From positions 1 to 64,000 of the forward strand of contig NZ_JAURXB010000270.1 in NCBI RefSeq assembly GCF_030654605.1: a DNA stretch of 64,000 bases. The letters are read 5' to 3'. The position numbers and the translations under genes are program-made. Below the pieces are notes generated by a model. The model searched no databases, had not been told where the DNA came from, and saw only the letters and a program-made list of their open reading frames with translations. This DNA comes from Bradyrhizobium sp. Its GTDB lineage: Bacteria; Pseudomonadota; Alphaproteobacteria; Rhizobiales; Xanthobacteraceae. Positions 25,293 to 35,724 of this stretch are shown in pieces; the first letter of the stretch is position 1; every line of letters begins with the position of its first letter.

Positions 25293-27926
25293 TCACGCAT
25301 AAAGCGAAGGCGCGAGCACGTTCTGGGCCTGAACCGGAGTTCCCGGGTCACTGACCAGCGTGCCGCCGTGTCCGTCGGACGACAGGGCGAAATCCCCCGC
25401 GGTGTACTGGCCGAGCAGGGTCAGCGAAGCGACATGCGTGCCGCCCGACACCGTCAGCGTGCCGCCGGTGTTGCCGGCATTGGCGACGTAGGCCAGCGTG
25501 GTGCTTTCACCGAAGATGATGTCGCCGAGACCCAGGCGGTCGCCATCCTCCCATCCGGAGATCTCGCCGCTGAACGCATCGGCTTCGTCGAGCATCAGCG
25601 TGCCCTCTGCGCCGGCGAATAGGACGTCGTGCAGGGTGCCGCCGGTATGGACATAGCTGAGCCCACCGCTGTCGATGGTGGTGTCGCTGGCGCTGCCGCC
25701 GGCGCCGACATGCTGCACGCCCGACTGGATCGTCGTGCCGGTCGCCGTGCCCCAGACGTATTGGTTACCACCATTGATCGTGGTGTCGACCGCGCTGCCC
25801 CATGTGATCTGGACGCCGCCGGCGTTCACCGCCGTGTCAGTGGCGGTGCCGTTGACATAGATATTCTGCTCGCCGCCGCCATTGACGATCGTGCTGGTGG
25901 CGCTGCCGTAGACGGACTGCAGGCCGCCGTCGCCGATGGTGGTCTGCTCGGCCGAACCGTAGACGGCCTGATCGCCACCCGCGATCAACGCCGCGTTCGA
26001 CACGCCGCCGAGATGGACGATCTGCTCACCGTCGTTGCTGATCCTGGTTTCGAAGCAGGTGCCACCGAAACCGACGTGCTGCGTACCCGACGATATCGTT
26101 GCGCGGGTCGCGGTGCCCCACACATATTGGGTGCCGCCGTTTATTGTGGTGTCGATGGCCCTGCCCCAGTCTACCTGAATGCCGCCACCTTCCAGCGTCG
26201 TTCCGGTGACCAGGCCCGTCGCGTAGACGTTTTGGCGGCCAACACCGCTGACGGTCATCTTGTCAGCGTTGCCGTGAACCTGCTGGATCACGTTTGTATC
26301 GACGCGCAGATCGACTACCGATGGGATTTTGAAGACGGTCCCGCCGCCGGATGGAGTCTGATTTGCGTAAAACAAATCGATAGAGCCGCTGCGGAGCGCC
26401 GTGCCGAACAAGTTGCCAGCGGCATCGACGATCAGGCCCTTGGGGTGTTCGCCATAGGGAAAGTTTTTATAGAAATAGGAGAATTGATTGGTTTCGAGGT
26501 CTGCCAGCGGGATCGGCGCAGAGTAGCCGCCGTTGCTGTTTTTGAGAATCTTGAACACCGAACCGGCAAAAGTGCCGAAGTGCCCCGGCGTACTATACGG
26601 GGGCGGGGTATAGGGCCTGCCATAGGCCGTTGTACCGAACAAGTTCCCGTCTGCATCGATAATCAAGCGGCCGTCGGGCGCGGTCCCGGTGGAGAGGCTG
26701 TTGAAACTCGTGATGGTGGTGGGCATGCTGGCATAAACGCCGGCGTTCTTCACGATGGTGAACACGGTGCCGCCACCGAACTCCCCGCCTCCCGATGTGG
26801 TGCCGAACAGATGGCCGGCGGTGTCGAGGGTCAGACCTGCCATCGGCGCCCGTCCGTTGTAGCCGGCAAAATTTACCAGCGTGGTCGGCGCGCCGGCGTA
26901 GCCGGTTGCGGTATTTGCGATCTCGAACACCGTGCCGAAACCGTACGTCCCACCTCCCGATGTCGTGCCGAACAGGTTTCCCGCGCCGTCGACGGTCAGA
27001 TCGGCGTAGGGTTTCGCACCATTGCTGCCGTCGAAATGGACCAGTGTAGTGGGAGTGCTCGCGTATCCATTTACTGTCTTTGCAATCTCAAACACCGTCC
27101 CTAGGCCGTATGTGCCACCTGTCGTCGTCGTGCCGAACAGGTTGCCGGCGACGTCGGCGATCAGAGTGCCGCGAGGTGCTGAACCATTGATGCCGTCGAA
27201 CGTCACGAGTGTGGACGGCATGCTGGCGTATCCGTTGGCGGTTTTCGCAATCTCGAACACCGTGCCGACGCCGTGCGCGCCCCCGGCAGCCGTGGTACCG
27301 AACAGATTGCCCTCGGCGTCCAGTATGAGACCGCCAATCGGGTTTGCGCCGTTGCCGCCATTGAAGCTGACCAGCGTCGTCGGAGACGTGGCGTAACCGC
27401 TGGCGGTCTTCTCGATCTTGAACACCGCTCCGAAGCCGTAGGCCCCGCCTTCGGATGTCGTGCCGAACAGGTTCCCGTCGGAATCGGCCGCCAGAATTCC
27501 TTCAGGCAGCTTTCCGGCAGGCGAGCCGCCTGGGAGGTCGACAAGCGTCTCCAAATCATTGTCCAGAATGACAATGTTTGCGCTACCCCCCTCGCTGGAC
27601 GGCGCGACCACGGCCTGATCCACGCTGTTCACGACATCACTAATTCTCAGATGGATCGAATCGGGCGCTTCGGATCGGATGTCGTCTACCATGACTATAG
27701 AAACGCTCACCGAACTTTGCCCGGCCGGGATCGTTCCAAACGAACTCCATTGCGTTCCAACGAAGGGTCCCCAAAAGTCCTCGAGATGCCTGGCGGTGCC
27801 ATCGGTGAAAACGCGAAAGGACAAATCTCCCAACACGCCGCCGATCCGCTCGACCGTCAACGTGATTCCGCCTCTTTCGACCACCTGAGCCGACCGCGAA
27901 TCTATCTCAAATCTCACCGTCTGCAT
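25293..27926 (-). CDS. Large repeat protein: GloVer-type and AIDA-type repeats with shared C-terminal module
   Basis: The product is 877 aa from ATG 27926 (GGGAG site upstream); no classical signal peptide. Residues ~1-125 look like a Calx-beta-type domain (ITLTVERIGG, SVSVSIVMVDD, IVILDND). From ~130 to ~540 there are about seven repeats built on GNLFGTT...GGGTVFEI, the choice-of-anchor GloVer tandem repeat. From ~555 to ~790 come strand-loop-strand (AIDA/passenger-type) repeats such as QYVWGTATGTTI and QHVGAGGSASDTTI. The last ~90 residues (DEADAFSGEISGW; LTLLGQYTAGDF; GHGGTLVSDP; NVLAPSLYA) are shared with the next two genes and may be a secretion or anchoring signal. Probably exported, perhaps by type I secretion, and adhesive. 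No secretion genes lie nearby. Confidence 0.75.
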   Translation of the reverse strand: MQTVRFEIDSRSAQVVERGGITLTVERIGGVLGDLSFRVFTDGTARHLEDFWGPFVGTQWSSFGTIPAGQSSVSVSIVMVDDIRSEAPDSIHLRISDVVNSVDQAVVAPSSEGGSANIVILDNDLETLVDLPGGSPAGKLPEGILAADSDGNLFGTTSEGGAYGFGAVFKIEKTASGYATSPTTLVSFNGGNGANPIGGLILDAEGNLFGTTAAGGAHGVGTVFEIAKTANGYASMPSTLVTFDGINGSAPRGTLIADVAGNLFGTTTTGGTYGLGTVFEIAKTVNGYASTPTTLVHFDGSNGAKPYADLTVDGAGNLFGTTSGGGTYGFGTVFEIANTATGYAGAPTTLVNFAGYNGRAPMAGLTLDTAGHLFGTTSGGGEFGGGTVFTIVKNAGVYASMPTTITSFNSLSTGTAPDGRLIIDADGNLFGTTAYGRPYTPPPYSTPGHFGTFAGSVFKILKNSNGGYSAPIPLADLETNQFSYFYKNFPYGEHPKGLIVDAAGNLFGTALRSGSIDLFYANQTPSGGGTVFKIPSVVDLRVDTNVIQQVHGNADKMTVSGVGRQNVYATGLVTGTTLEGGGIQVDWGRAIDTTINGGTQYVWGTATRATISSGTQHVGFGGTCFETRISNDGEQIVHLGGVSNAALIAGGDQAVYGSAEQTTIGDGGLQSVYGSATSTIVNGGGEQNIYVNGTATDTAVNAGGVQITWGSAVDTTINGGNQYVWGTATGTTIQSGVQHVGAGGSASDTTIDSGGLSYVHTGGTLHDVLFAGAEGTLMLDEADAFSGEISGWEDGDRLGLGDIIFGESTTLAYVANAGNTGGTLTVSGGTHVASLTLLGQYTAGDFALSSDGHGGTLVSDPGTPVQAQNVLAPSLYA

Positions 27927-27966
27927 GGGTCGGCTCTCCCGGAATTAAACGCTGACAGCGTCGGGT

Positions 27967-30165
27967 TCACGCAGCAAGCGCGGGAGCGAGCATGTTCTGC
28001 ACCGCAACACCGGGATCGCTGACCAGCGTGCCGCCGTTACCATCGGACGACAGCGCAAAATCCGCCGCGGTGTACTGGCCGAGCAGTTCGAGTGTCGACA
28101 CATGGACACCATCGGACACGGTCAGCGTGCCGCCGGTGTTGCGGGGGTTGGCCGCATAGGCCACCGTGGTAGAACCTTCGCTGAAGGCGATGTCGCCGAG
28201 GCCGAGGTGGTCGCCGTCCTGCCAACCAGAAATCGTTCCGCTGAAGGCGTCTGCCTCGTCGAGCCTCAGTGTCGCGTTCGGGCCGGCGAACGTCACGCCA
28301 TGGGCCGCACCGCCCGCGATGACATACTCCACCCCGCCGCTGTCGATCGTGGTACCGATGGCGGTGCCGCCGGCGCCGACATATTGTGCACCCCACACGA
28401 TGGTCGTGCCGGTGGCGGTGCCCCAGACATACTGGCTGCCGCCGCTGATGGTGGTGCCGATCGCCATGCCCCAGTCGATCTGGACAGCGCCAAAACTCAG
28501 CGTCGCGCCGGTAGACGTGCCGCCCGCATGGATGCTTTGCTCGCCGCCGTTGTTGACGATGGTGCCGGTCGCGCTGCCATACACCGACTGCAGGCCGCCA
28601 TTGCCGACCGTCGCCTGTTCCGCGGAGCCGTAGACGACCTGCTCACCGCCCACAATGAGCGCGCCAATCGCGATACCGCCGTCATAGACGACCTGCTCGC
28701 CAGCGCCGTTGATGATCGTGCCGTTGGCGGTCGCGCCTGCTCCGACATATTGCGCGCCCGTGTTGATCGTCGTCGTGGTCGCCGTGCCCCAGACATACTG
28801 GCTGCCGCCGGCGATCAGGGTGTCGACCGCCGTTCCCCAGTCGATCTGGGTCGCGCCGGCGTACAAGGTGGTGCCGGTGGCGGTCGCGTTGGCGTAGACG
28901 GTCTGCCGGCCAGCACCGGAAATGGTGGTGTGGGCGGCCGTGCCGTAAAGATACTGGGCGCCGGCACCGTAGATATAGACATCGCTCGCCGCACCGTAGA
29001 CGGTCTGGCTGCCACTGATGATCGACGTGCCGCTGGCGAACCCGCCGGCATAGACAATCTGTTCGCCAAATCTGATCGTCGTGCTGAAGGCGTATCCTCC
29101 GGCGCCGACATATTGAATGGGCGTCACATTGGACCAAAGCTGTCTTTCGACGGATGTATCGATCGCCGTGCCCCACACGAATTGCGTGCCGCCCAACGTC
29201 GTATTGCTGGCGCTGCCCCAGATAATCTGGGTACCGGTTTCAGAAACATCCGTGTCGAGCGCCTGGCCGCCGACGTACACGCGCTGTTCTCCGTACACCC
29301 GCACGTCGGAGGCTGTTCCGAAAACGTATTGGTCATAGGTGAAACCGCCGGATGCGGCCTTGAATACGTATTGTGCGGAGCCGGAATTTCCGGCTGCGTC
29401 AGTGGCGGCGACCGTGAAGCTATCGATGATCGCCGAGCGCAACAGGCCGATGAAGCTCCAGGTCCCGTCCGGACCCGCCGTGGTCGCGAATGAAGTGCCA
29501 TTTTCGAGCCTAAGCTGAATCTGGGTACCTGCGGCAACCCCATCGACCGTGCCGAAAACGCTTACCGTCGCGGCCGTTTCCGTTACGATGTCGGTGACCG
29601 TCAGAACCGGCGGCTTGGTGTCGAGCGTCACGGCGAAAACGTTCGAAGTGCTCGGACGGTCAGCCAACCGCACGGTGAGGTTATTGACGCCCTCAATCAA
29701 CATCGTGTCGTACGAGGTCCAGGTCTGGCTGTTTGGATACACCACGGCCGTTCCGACCTGGGTATCCCCGCTATAAACCAACAATAGCAGCGCACTATCT
29801 GGCTGCCCGGGAGAGATTGTCCCCGACAGGAACACGTTCGCATCATTGGTCAGGCCGTCATGCTTGCTCACGCCGGTGTCCACGTCAAAGCTGGTGATCG
29901 ACAAAGTCGGCGCCGCCTGCACCGCGGCCACTGGCCCGGCGCCGTCGGATCCCTGCATTGTCGTCGTGCCCTGAACGATCAGCGTCCCGCTCAAGGGCGG
30001 GACCGCGGGGAAATTCCCGGCGGGCACCTCACGAATACTTGCCCCGGCAGGATATCGCGGCCCGGTGCCGATGAAACCGCCACCGATCGTGGGGGCCAAG
30101 GGCTCCGCGTCCAGAATCGCGCCGCTTGCACCTGTGAGGGTAGCCGGTGGCGTCAAAATCGACAT
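27967..30165 (-). CDS. Repeat-rich surface/secreted protein with Ig-like region and AIDA-type repeats
   Basis: ATG 30165 has a purine-rich AAGGGG site eight bases upstream and gives 732 aa; ATG 30276 in the same frame adds 37 residues and cannot be excluded. The N-terminal quarter is Pro/Gly/Thr-rich. It is followed by one or two bacterial Ig-like domains (DTKPPVLTVTDIV; FTVAATDAAGNSGSAQYVF). The centre has about twelve strand-loop-strand repeats with WGTA, YGSA and VGAGG cores (QYVWGTATTTTI, LQSVYGSATGTIV). The C-terminal ~90 residues match the module of the flanking genes (DEADAFSGTISGWQDGD, TLELLGQYTAADF, NMLAPALAA). It is 40 bp upstream of the 877-aa gene, likely co-transcribed. Predicted extracellular adhesin-like protein; substrate and export route unknown. 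Confidence 0.7.
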   Translation of the reverse strand: MSILTPPATLTGASGAILDAEPLAPTIGGGFIGTGPRYPAGASIREVPAGNFPAVPPLSGTLIVQGTTTMQGSDGAGPVAAVQAAPTLSITSFDVDTGVSKHDGLTNDANVFLSGTISPGQPDSALLLLVYSGDTQVGTAVVYPNSQTWTSYDTMLIEGVNNLTVRLADRPSTSNVFAVTLDTKPPVLTVTDIVTETAATVSVFGTVDGVAAGTQIQLRLENGTSFATTAGPDGTWSFIGLLRSAIIDSFTVAATDAAGNSGSAQYVFKAASGGFTYDQYVFGTASDVRVYGEQRVYVGGQALDTDVSETGTQIIWGSASNTTLGGTQFVWGTAIDTSVERQLWSNVTPIQYVGAGGYAFSTTIRFGEQIVYAGGFASGTSIISGSQTVYGAASDVYIYGAGAQYLYGTAAHTTISGAGRQTVYANATATGTTLYAGATQIDWGTAVDTLIAGGSQYVWGTATTTTINTGAQYVGAGATANGTIINGAGEQVVYDGGIAIGALIVGGEQVVYGSAEQATVGNGGLQSVYGSATGTIVNNGGEQSIHAGGTSTGATLSFGAVQIDWGMAIGTTISGGSQYVWGTATGTTIVWGAQYVGAGGTAIGTTIDSGGVEYVIAGGAAHGVTFAGPNATLRLDEADAFSGTISGWQDGDHLGLGDIAFSEGSTTVAYAANPRNTGGTLTVSDGVHVSTLELLGQYTAADFALSSDGNGGTLVSDPGVAVQNMLAPALAA

Positions 30166-30363
30166 TTGCGCTGCCCCTTGCTGTGCTCCGCCAAACGTGC
30201 ACGGCAACGAACCGCGCAGCTGGCGCAACGACAATGTACTGTTATCAATTATGTTAATAGTGATCGAACCTAACATATCGATGACGGAACGCAACCTGGA
30301 GCGCGGGGCGGCCTCCTTCAGCCGTCCCGCGGATCGTCCCCGCCGTGCTCGCGGCGATGTGCC

Positions 30364-33300
30364 TCACGCGGCAAGCGCCGGCGCGAGCACGTTCTGTTGG
30401 GCCACGCCGGGATCGCTGATCATGGTGCCGCCGTAACCATTGGACGACAGCGCAAAATCCGCCGCGGTGTACTGGCCAAGCAGTTCCAGCGTTGCCACAT
30501 GTGTACCGTCCGACACCGTCAGCAAGCCGCCGGTGTTGCCGGCATTGGCGACGTAAGCCAGCGTCGTGCTTTCGCCGAAGGCGATATCGCCGAGAGCGAT
30601 GCGGTCGCCGTCGTCCCATCCGGAGATTTCTCCGCTGAACGCATCCGTCTCGTCGAGCACCAGTGCGCCGCCCGCACTGCCGAACGTCACGTCGTGCAGG
30701 GCACCGCCGGCGTGGACATAGCCGATGCCCCCGCTGTCGATGGTGGTGTCGCTGACGCTGCCGCCGGCGCCGACGTGCTGCGCGCCCGACTGGATCGTCG
30801 TGCCGCTCGCCGTGCCCCAGACATACTGGTTGCCGCTGAGGATCATGGTATCGACCGCGTTGCCCCAGGTGATCTGAACGCCGCCATTCAACGTCGTGCC
30901 GGTGGCGACGCCGTTGACGTGGACGCTTTGCTCGCCGCCGGCTTCCACCATCGTGCCGGTGGCGCTGCCATAGACGGACTGCAGGCCGCCATCGCCGATC
31001 GTCGTCTGGTCGGCCGACCCGTAGACGGTCTGGTCGCCCGCGACGATCGCCCCGTTCGAGACGCCGCCGCCATGGACGATCTGCTCGCCGCCACCGTTGA
31101 CGATCGCGGCGTCAGCGGTGCCGCCGTTTCCGACCTGCTGCAGGCCCGAGACGACCGTCGTGCCGGTCGCCGTGCCCCAGACATATTGAGTGCCGCCATT
31201 GACGATGGTGCCGGAGACGACGCCCCAATCGATCTGGGTGCCGCCTGCGTTTACCGTCGTGCCGCTGGCCGTACCGCCGGCGTAGACGGCTTGCGTGCCG
31301 CCATCGCCGATCGTCGTCTGGTCGGCCGAACCGTAGATGGCCTGGTCGCCCGCCACGATCGCCCCGTTCGACACGCCGCCGGTATGGACGATCTGCAGGC
31401 CGCCGGATGCGATCGCGGTTTCGCTGGCCGCAGCACCCGGCCCGACGATCTGCTGTCCGGAAACCGCCGAGCCGGTCGCCGTGCCCCAGACATAGTGGGT
31501 GCCGCCCTGGGCGACCGTGGTGTCGGTGCCGTTTCCGTAGGCGATCAGCGTCGCGCCGCTTTCCACCATGGCTTCGGAGAAGTTCGACGCGTCGAGGACG
31601 GTCCAGACGCCGCCTTGAACCACGAGCTTCTCGACATTGGTCGCGCCGCCGAGCCCACCGCTCCCGGTACCCGAGAGCTCGAGCGTATCGTCGCCGTCAC
31701 CGCCGTCGATCGATGCCGGAACGCCGCTCCAGGTCGAGACCTCGATCACATCGTCATCGGCTCCGCCTTCGACGGTGTCGCCGGCACCGGCCTCGATGCG
31801 GTCGTTGCCTTCGCCGCCACGCAGCGTGTCGACGCCGCTGCCGCCCATGATGTGGTCATCGCCGGCTCCGCCATCGACCACGTCGTCGCCGCCTTCGCCG
31901 CTCAGCGTGTCGTTGTCGGCGCCGCCGTCGATCTGGTCGCTGCCGAGGCCGGCGTAGATCACGTCATTGCCAACGCCACCGCCAAGGATATCGTTGCCGC
32001 CGGTATAGCCCGAGATATACATCTGGTCGTCGCCGTCGCCGGCATCGATCGCGAAGCCGCTGTCGGCGGTCGAGAGCACGAGGTCATCGCCGGTGCCGAG
32101 CAGGATCGTGCCCTGCACCGTCGTGCCGGTGTACAGGTACATCGTGTCGTTGCCGGCGCCCATGTCGATGGCCGAACCACCGGTCGCGGTGAACGAACCC
32201 ATGCTTTGCAGATGGTCGTTTCCGCCGCCCATCGACACGCCGCCGACAATCCGGCCGGTGCTGCCGTTGATGATCTCATCGGCGTAATCGCCGACGAGCT
32301 TGATCGCCTCGTTGCCACGCAGGTCGAACTTGGCGACCTCCTCGGGCGTCAGGGTCACGCCTTCGGGACCATGGCCGTCACCCTTGATCAGGCCGTCATT
32401 GTTGATGAAGGTCGTGCCCAGCGCGTTGCTGTTGCTGGAATTGTCGACCTGGATGGCGCGACCGTAGCCATAGATCTCGGCGTTCGCACCATAGTTCAGG
32501 ATGGTGCCACCGCCGATCGCGATGCCCTCCGACACGTTCGGCTCGCCATCATGCCTGCCGTTGGCGCCGAGGCCGGCAATGCGGCCATAGTTCAGCACCT
32601 GCACCAGGCCGTCGACGTCGATGGCATCGCCGTCCGAATCGGACAGTGCGGCCGAGCGGCCTTCCATGGTGCCATGGTTGGTCACAAACACCTTTTCCGC
32701 TTCCGAGTCGCCATTGTCGATGTTCACCGCCGAGCCGTTGCGGCCGATCATCGTCCCCGCATTGTAGACGGTGACGGCGTTGTCGCCGGTCACAGCGTGA
32801 CGCGCACCTTCCATCCAGCCGGTGGCGTAGTTGTTGACCTTGCCGCCGGTGCTGCTCTGGTAGTCGATCAAATCGCCGCCGCCGGCGAAGCCGGGCGCGG
32901 TGGTGATGGTGCCGTGGTTGTCGACGACCGTGTCCTGGCCGGGCCGGATCACGTCGGTATTGGAGCCGGTCTGGCGGATCGTGCCGCCCTCGAGATTATT
33001 GATCACGATATCGGCGCCGCCGGCCGCGAGGCTCTGGAAGTCGATCACTCGGCCGCTGGATTCCATCATGCCGGCATTGTTGATCGTGACGGTCGCATCC
33101 GCGGCCGCCCCGAATTGCGGACTGAGGGGGCCGCGCACCACGCCACCGGCCTGGTTGTTCAAGGTGAAGGATCCGGCCGCATTGGCGGTAGTGTTGAAGA
33201 CGCGGCTCGATGCCTGGATCAGGCCCGCATTGTCTACCACCGCGTCACCGCCGCCGGTCCAGATCATGGTGGTGGCGTTGATGAGCGCGCCGCCGGCTTC

Positions 33301-35724
33301 GATGGTCAGTTCGTCATCATTGTTGAGCGTGACCGTGCTCGTGACGGTGGCGCCGTCCTCGATCGTCACCGAGCTATAGTCGCTGGCAGCGACGGACCAG
33401 GTTCCTTCCTGCGCCACGAGATTCTCGAAACCGGTCGTGGCGAGGAGTGCAGCCGCGCCAGCACCCGACAAATTGACCGTATCGTTGTCCGCGCCGCCGT
33501 CGAGCGGGCCCGTGACGGTCGCGCCGGTAACGAGATTGAGACTGTCGTCGCCGGCGCCCATCAGGATTGCGCCGGTGACGGTGCCGCTGTTGGTCAACGT
33601 ATCGCTGCCATCGCCCATCGCGACGCTGCCGGTGACGATGCCGCTGTTGGTGACGGTGTCGGCAAACGTACCGGCGATCGAGATCGCCTCACCATTGCCG
33701 CCCTGGATCGTGCCCTCGTTGGTGATGGTGGTGGCGCCGAACGCGCTGCCGCCGTTGCTGTCGTCGATGGTGATGGCGCGCTGATCGCTGACGATGAGGC
33801 CGAAGTTGCTGATTGCGCCGCCACCGACCGCAAGCGCCTCGTTAAGGCCATTCGCGACGCCGGTGAGTCCGACGGCTTTGATGATCCCATTTTCATGATT
33901 ATAGATATGGACCAAGCCATCGACATCAATGCCGTCGCCATCGCTGCCGTTCACGGCAGTGCCCGTGATCGTGCCGAAATTCATGACATCCGTCGTGGTC
34001 GAGCTAGCGGTATCCATATTGATGCCCGCGCCGGCTCTGCCTGTGATCGTTGCGTTCCCGCTACCCTCGCCTGCGACCATTTGCCCATTGCGAACAAAGA
34101 TCGGCTGGTCGCCGGTGACGCCATGGCGAGCGCCGTTGATGACGCCGCCGGCAAGATTGTTGACGACGCCGCCGGTGTGCGCCGACTGGAAGTCGATGGC
34201 ATCGTTGCCGGTCGAAGACGCCGAGCCGTTATGGCTGACGATCTGGCCGGAATTGTTGATGGTGGCGTTGGTGCCCGCACGGATCGCGTCGGCGTCGGCG
34301 GCCTGGATCACGCCGCTCGCCGCATTGGTGATCACGGTCTGGACGTTGACGGACGCGATGTCGTCCAGATCAAGCGTCTGCCCCGCATCGCCGGCAATGC
34401 CGGTGGACGAGATCGTCCCCTCATTGTCGAGCGTGAAAGTGCCATTGGCGCCCGAGCCGAGATTGGAGATCTTGATGGCGTCCTTGACCGCGGTGATGGT
34501 CGCGCCCGCTCCGTTGTGTACGGCGAAGCTGCCGCTGGCCGACCCGCTGGTATAGACGGCGCGGCTGGTGCCGGTGATGGTGCCGAGATTGTCGAGAGCC
34601 GAGCCCGGCGTCGTGCTGCCACCGACCCAGGTGACCGGCGTCGAGCCGGACAGCGTCACGCCGCTCAGGATGGTGGCCTGATCGTTGTTGGCGAGCGTGA
34701 TGGCGGCCGAGGAATTGCTCGACACCACGGTGCCGTCGTCATTGGTGATGGTGCCGGTCGCATTCGCCGTGCCGATGGTGACCGGGGCGCTGGCATTGGT
34801 CGCGGTGGTGAGCGCCAGGGTGAAGCTTTCATTGGCCTCGCCGGCGGTATCGCCGGAGATGGTGATGGTGACGGTCGCCGAGCTGGCGCCGGCGGCGATA
34901 GAGCCGCTGAAGGTCGACGCCGGCAGCGTGCCGCCGTAGTCGGCCGCGCTGGTGGCGCCGGCGGCAAACGTGCCGGAGAAGCTCACCGCGCCGGTGGTGC
35001 CCCCGCTGCGCAGGACGGTGAAGGTCAGGGTGCGAGTGCCGCTGTCGCCCTCGGCGACGGACACGCTTGCCGGGGAGAACGAGATCTCCTGCCCCGCCGG
35101 CGCCGTCACGCTGAAGGCGGTGGTCGGGAACGGCGCGTTCGGCGCCGGGCCGTCGGTGCTCTGGTTGCCGCTGCCGTTCTGGGTCTGCCAGTTGGCGGGG
35201 TTGTTGAGCGCCGCAAGATAGGCCGCGAAGCTGCCCTGGCCGGACCGCGCGCCGTTGTAGCCCATGATGTCGAGGCTGCCGGTGAAGCTCACCGCGGTCT
35301 GGCCGGCAACCAGGCCGGTTCCCGACAGGGTGCCATCGGACGACGAATAGCCGACGGTGGAGATCGCGGCGAGGAAGGTCGGCGAGGCGGCCGGGCCGAC
35401 ATAGGCGTAGACGACCTCGCCGTCGTTGGACAACCCGGTATTGTTGGAATTCGTAAAGCTCACCGTGCCGGCGCTGGCGCCGAACGTGCCGCTACCAATG
35501 TTATTGATGTTAATTACGGTGCCCGCCGATATCGCCGAGGTCGCGGTCCAGGCCATGGTGCTCTCGGCTTTGCCGCCGGAGGCAAAGCTGGAACCGTTCC
35601 AGTTGCTGTCGGTGAAATTGATGACGGTGCCCTGCGCGATGTCGGCCAGAGCGACAAACGACAGATTGTCGTCGCCATCGCCATTGAAGCCGGTGAAAGC
35701 GATCGATCCAGCGGTAAGTGCCAT
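30364..35724 (-). CDS. Giant (1786-aa) modular surface/secreted protein with Calx-beta, RTX and AIDA-type repeats
   Basis: ATG 35724 is chosen for its GGAG site. Residues ~1-200 form an N-terminal domain common in RTX exoproteins (AGSIAFTGFNGDGDDNLSF, GTVINFTDSNWNG). A Calx-beta domain follows at ~205-330 (FSPASVSVAEGDSG; ATGTITNDDG). A long region to ~1165 repeats NxGTIxG-type beta-helix turns. Calcium-binding RTX nonapeptides lie at ~1165-1330 (GGVGNDVIYAGLGSDQIDGG, GGDDVVDGGAGDDHIMGG). Strand-loop-strand repeats occupy ~1350-1690, and the shared C-terminal module (SGEISGWDDGD, NVLAPALAA) ends the chain. RTX repeats point to type I secretion and folding outside the cell in calcium. Likely an adhesin or biofilm protein; no T1SS genes are in the window. 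Confidence 0.82.
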   Translation of the reverse strand: MALTAGSIAFTGFNGDGDDNLSFVALADIAQGTVINFTDSNWNGSSFASGGKAESTMAWTATSAISAGTVININNIGSGTFGASAGTVSFTNSNNTGLSNDGEVVYAYVGPAASPTFLAAISTVGYSSSDGTLSGTGLVAGQTAVSFTGSLDIMGYNGARSGQGSFAAYLAALNNPANWQTQNGSGNQSTDGPAPNAPFPTTAFSVTAPAGQEISFSPASVSVAEGDSGTRTLTFTVLRSGGTTGAVSFSGTFAAGATSAADYGGTLPASTFSGSIAAGASSATVTITISGDTAGEANESFTLALTTATNASAPVTIGTANATGTITNDDGTVVSSNSSAAITLANNDQATILSGVTLSGSTPVTWVGGSTTPGSALDNLGTITGTSRAVYTSGSASGSFAVHNGAGATITAVKDAIKISNLGSGANGTFTLDNEGTISSTGIAGDAGQTLDLDDIASVNVQTVITNAASGVIQAADADAIRAGTNATINNSGQIVSHNGSASSTGNDAIDFQSAHTGGVVNNLAGGVINGARHGVTGDQPIFVRNGQMVAGEGSGNATITGRAGAGINMDTASSTTTDVMNFGTITGTAVNGSDGDGIDVDGLVHIYNHENGIIKAVGLTGVANGLNEALAVGGGAISNFGLIVSDQRAITIDDSNGGSAFGATTITNEGTIQGGNGEAISIAGTFADTVTNSGIVTGSVAMGDGSDTLTNSGTVTGAILMGAGDDSLNLVTGATVTGPLDGGADNDTVNLSGAGAAALLATTGFENLVAQEGTWSVAASDYSSVTIEDGATVTSTVTLNNDDELTIEAGGALINATTMIWTGGGDAVVDNAGLIQASSRVFNTTANAAGSFTLNNQAGGVVRGPLSPQFGAAADATVTINNAGMMESSGRVIDFQSLAAGGADIVINNLEGGTIRQTGSNTDVIRPGQDTVVDNHGTITTAPGFAGGGDLIDYQSSTGGKVNNYATGWMEGARHAVTGDNAVTVYNAGTMIGRNGSAVNIDNGDSEAEKVFVTNHGTMEGRSAALSDSDGDAIDVDGLVQVLNYGRIAGLGANGRHDGEPNVSEGIAIGGGTILNYGANAEIYGYGRAIQVDNSSNSNALGTTFINNDGLIKGDGHGPEGVTLTPEEVAKFDLRGNEAIKLVGDYADEIINGSTGRIVGGVSMGGGNDHLQSMGSFTATGGSAIDMGAGNDTMYLYTGTTVQGTILLGTGDDLVLSTADSGFAIDAGDGDDQMYISGYTGGNDILGGGVGNDVIYAGLGSDQIDGGADNDTLSGEGGDDVVDGGAGDDHIMGGSGVDTLRGGEGNDRIEAGAGDTVEGGADDDVIEVSTWSGVPASIDGGDGDDTLELSGTGSGGLGGATNVEKLVVQGGVWTVLDASNFSEAMVESGATLIAYGNGTDTTVAQGGTHYVWGTATGSAVSGQQIVGPGAAASETAIASGGLQIVHTGGVSNGAIVAGDQAIYGSADQTTIGDGGTQAVYAGGTASGTTVNAGGTQIDWGVVSGTIVNGGTQYVWGTATGTTVVSGLQQVGNGGTADAAIVNGGGEQIVHGGGVSNGAIVAGDQTVYGSADQTTIGDGGLQSVYGSATGTMVEAGGEQSVHVNGVATGTTLNGGVQITWGNAVDTMILSGNQYVWGTASGTTIQSGAQHVGAGGSVSDTTIDSGGIGYVHAGGALHDVTFGSAGGALVLDETDAFSGEISGWDDGDRIALGDIAFGESTTLAYVANAGNTGGLLTVSDGTHVATLELLGQYTAADFALSSNGYGGTMISDPGVAQQNVLAPALAA

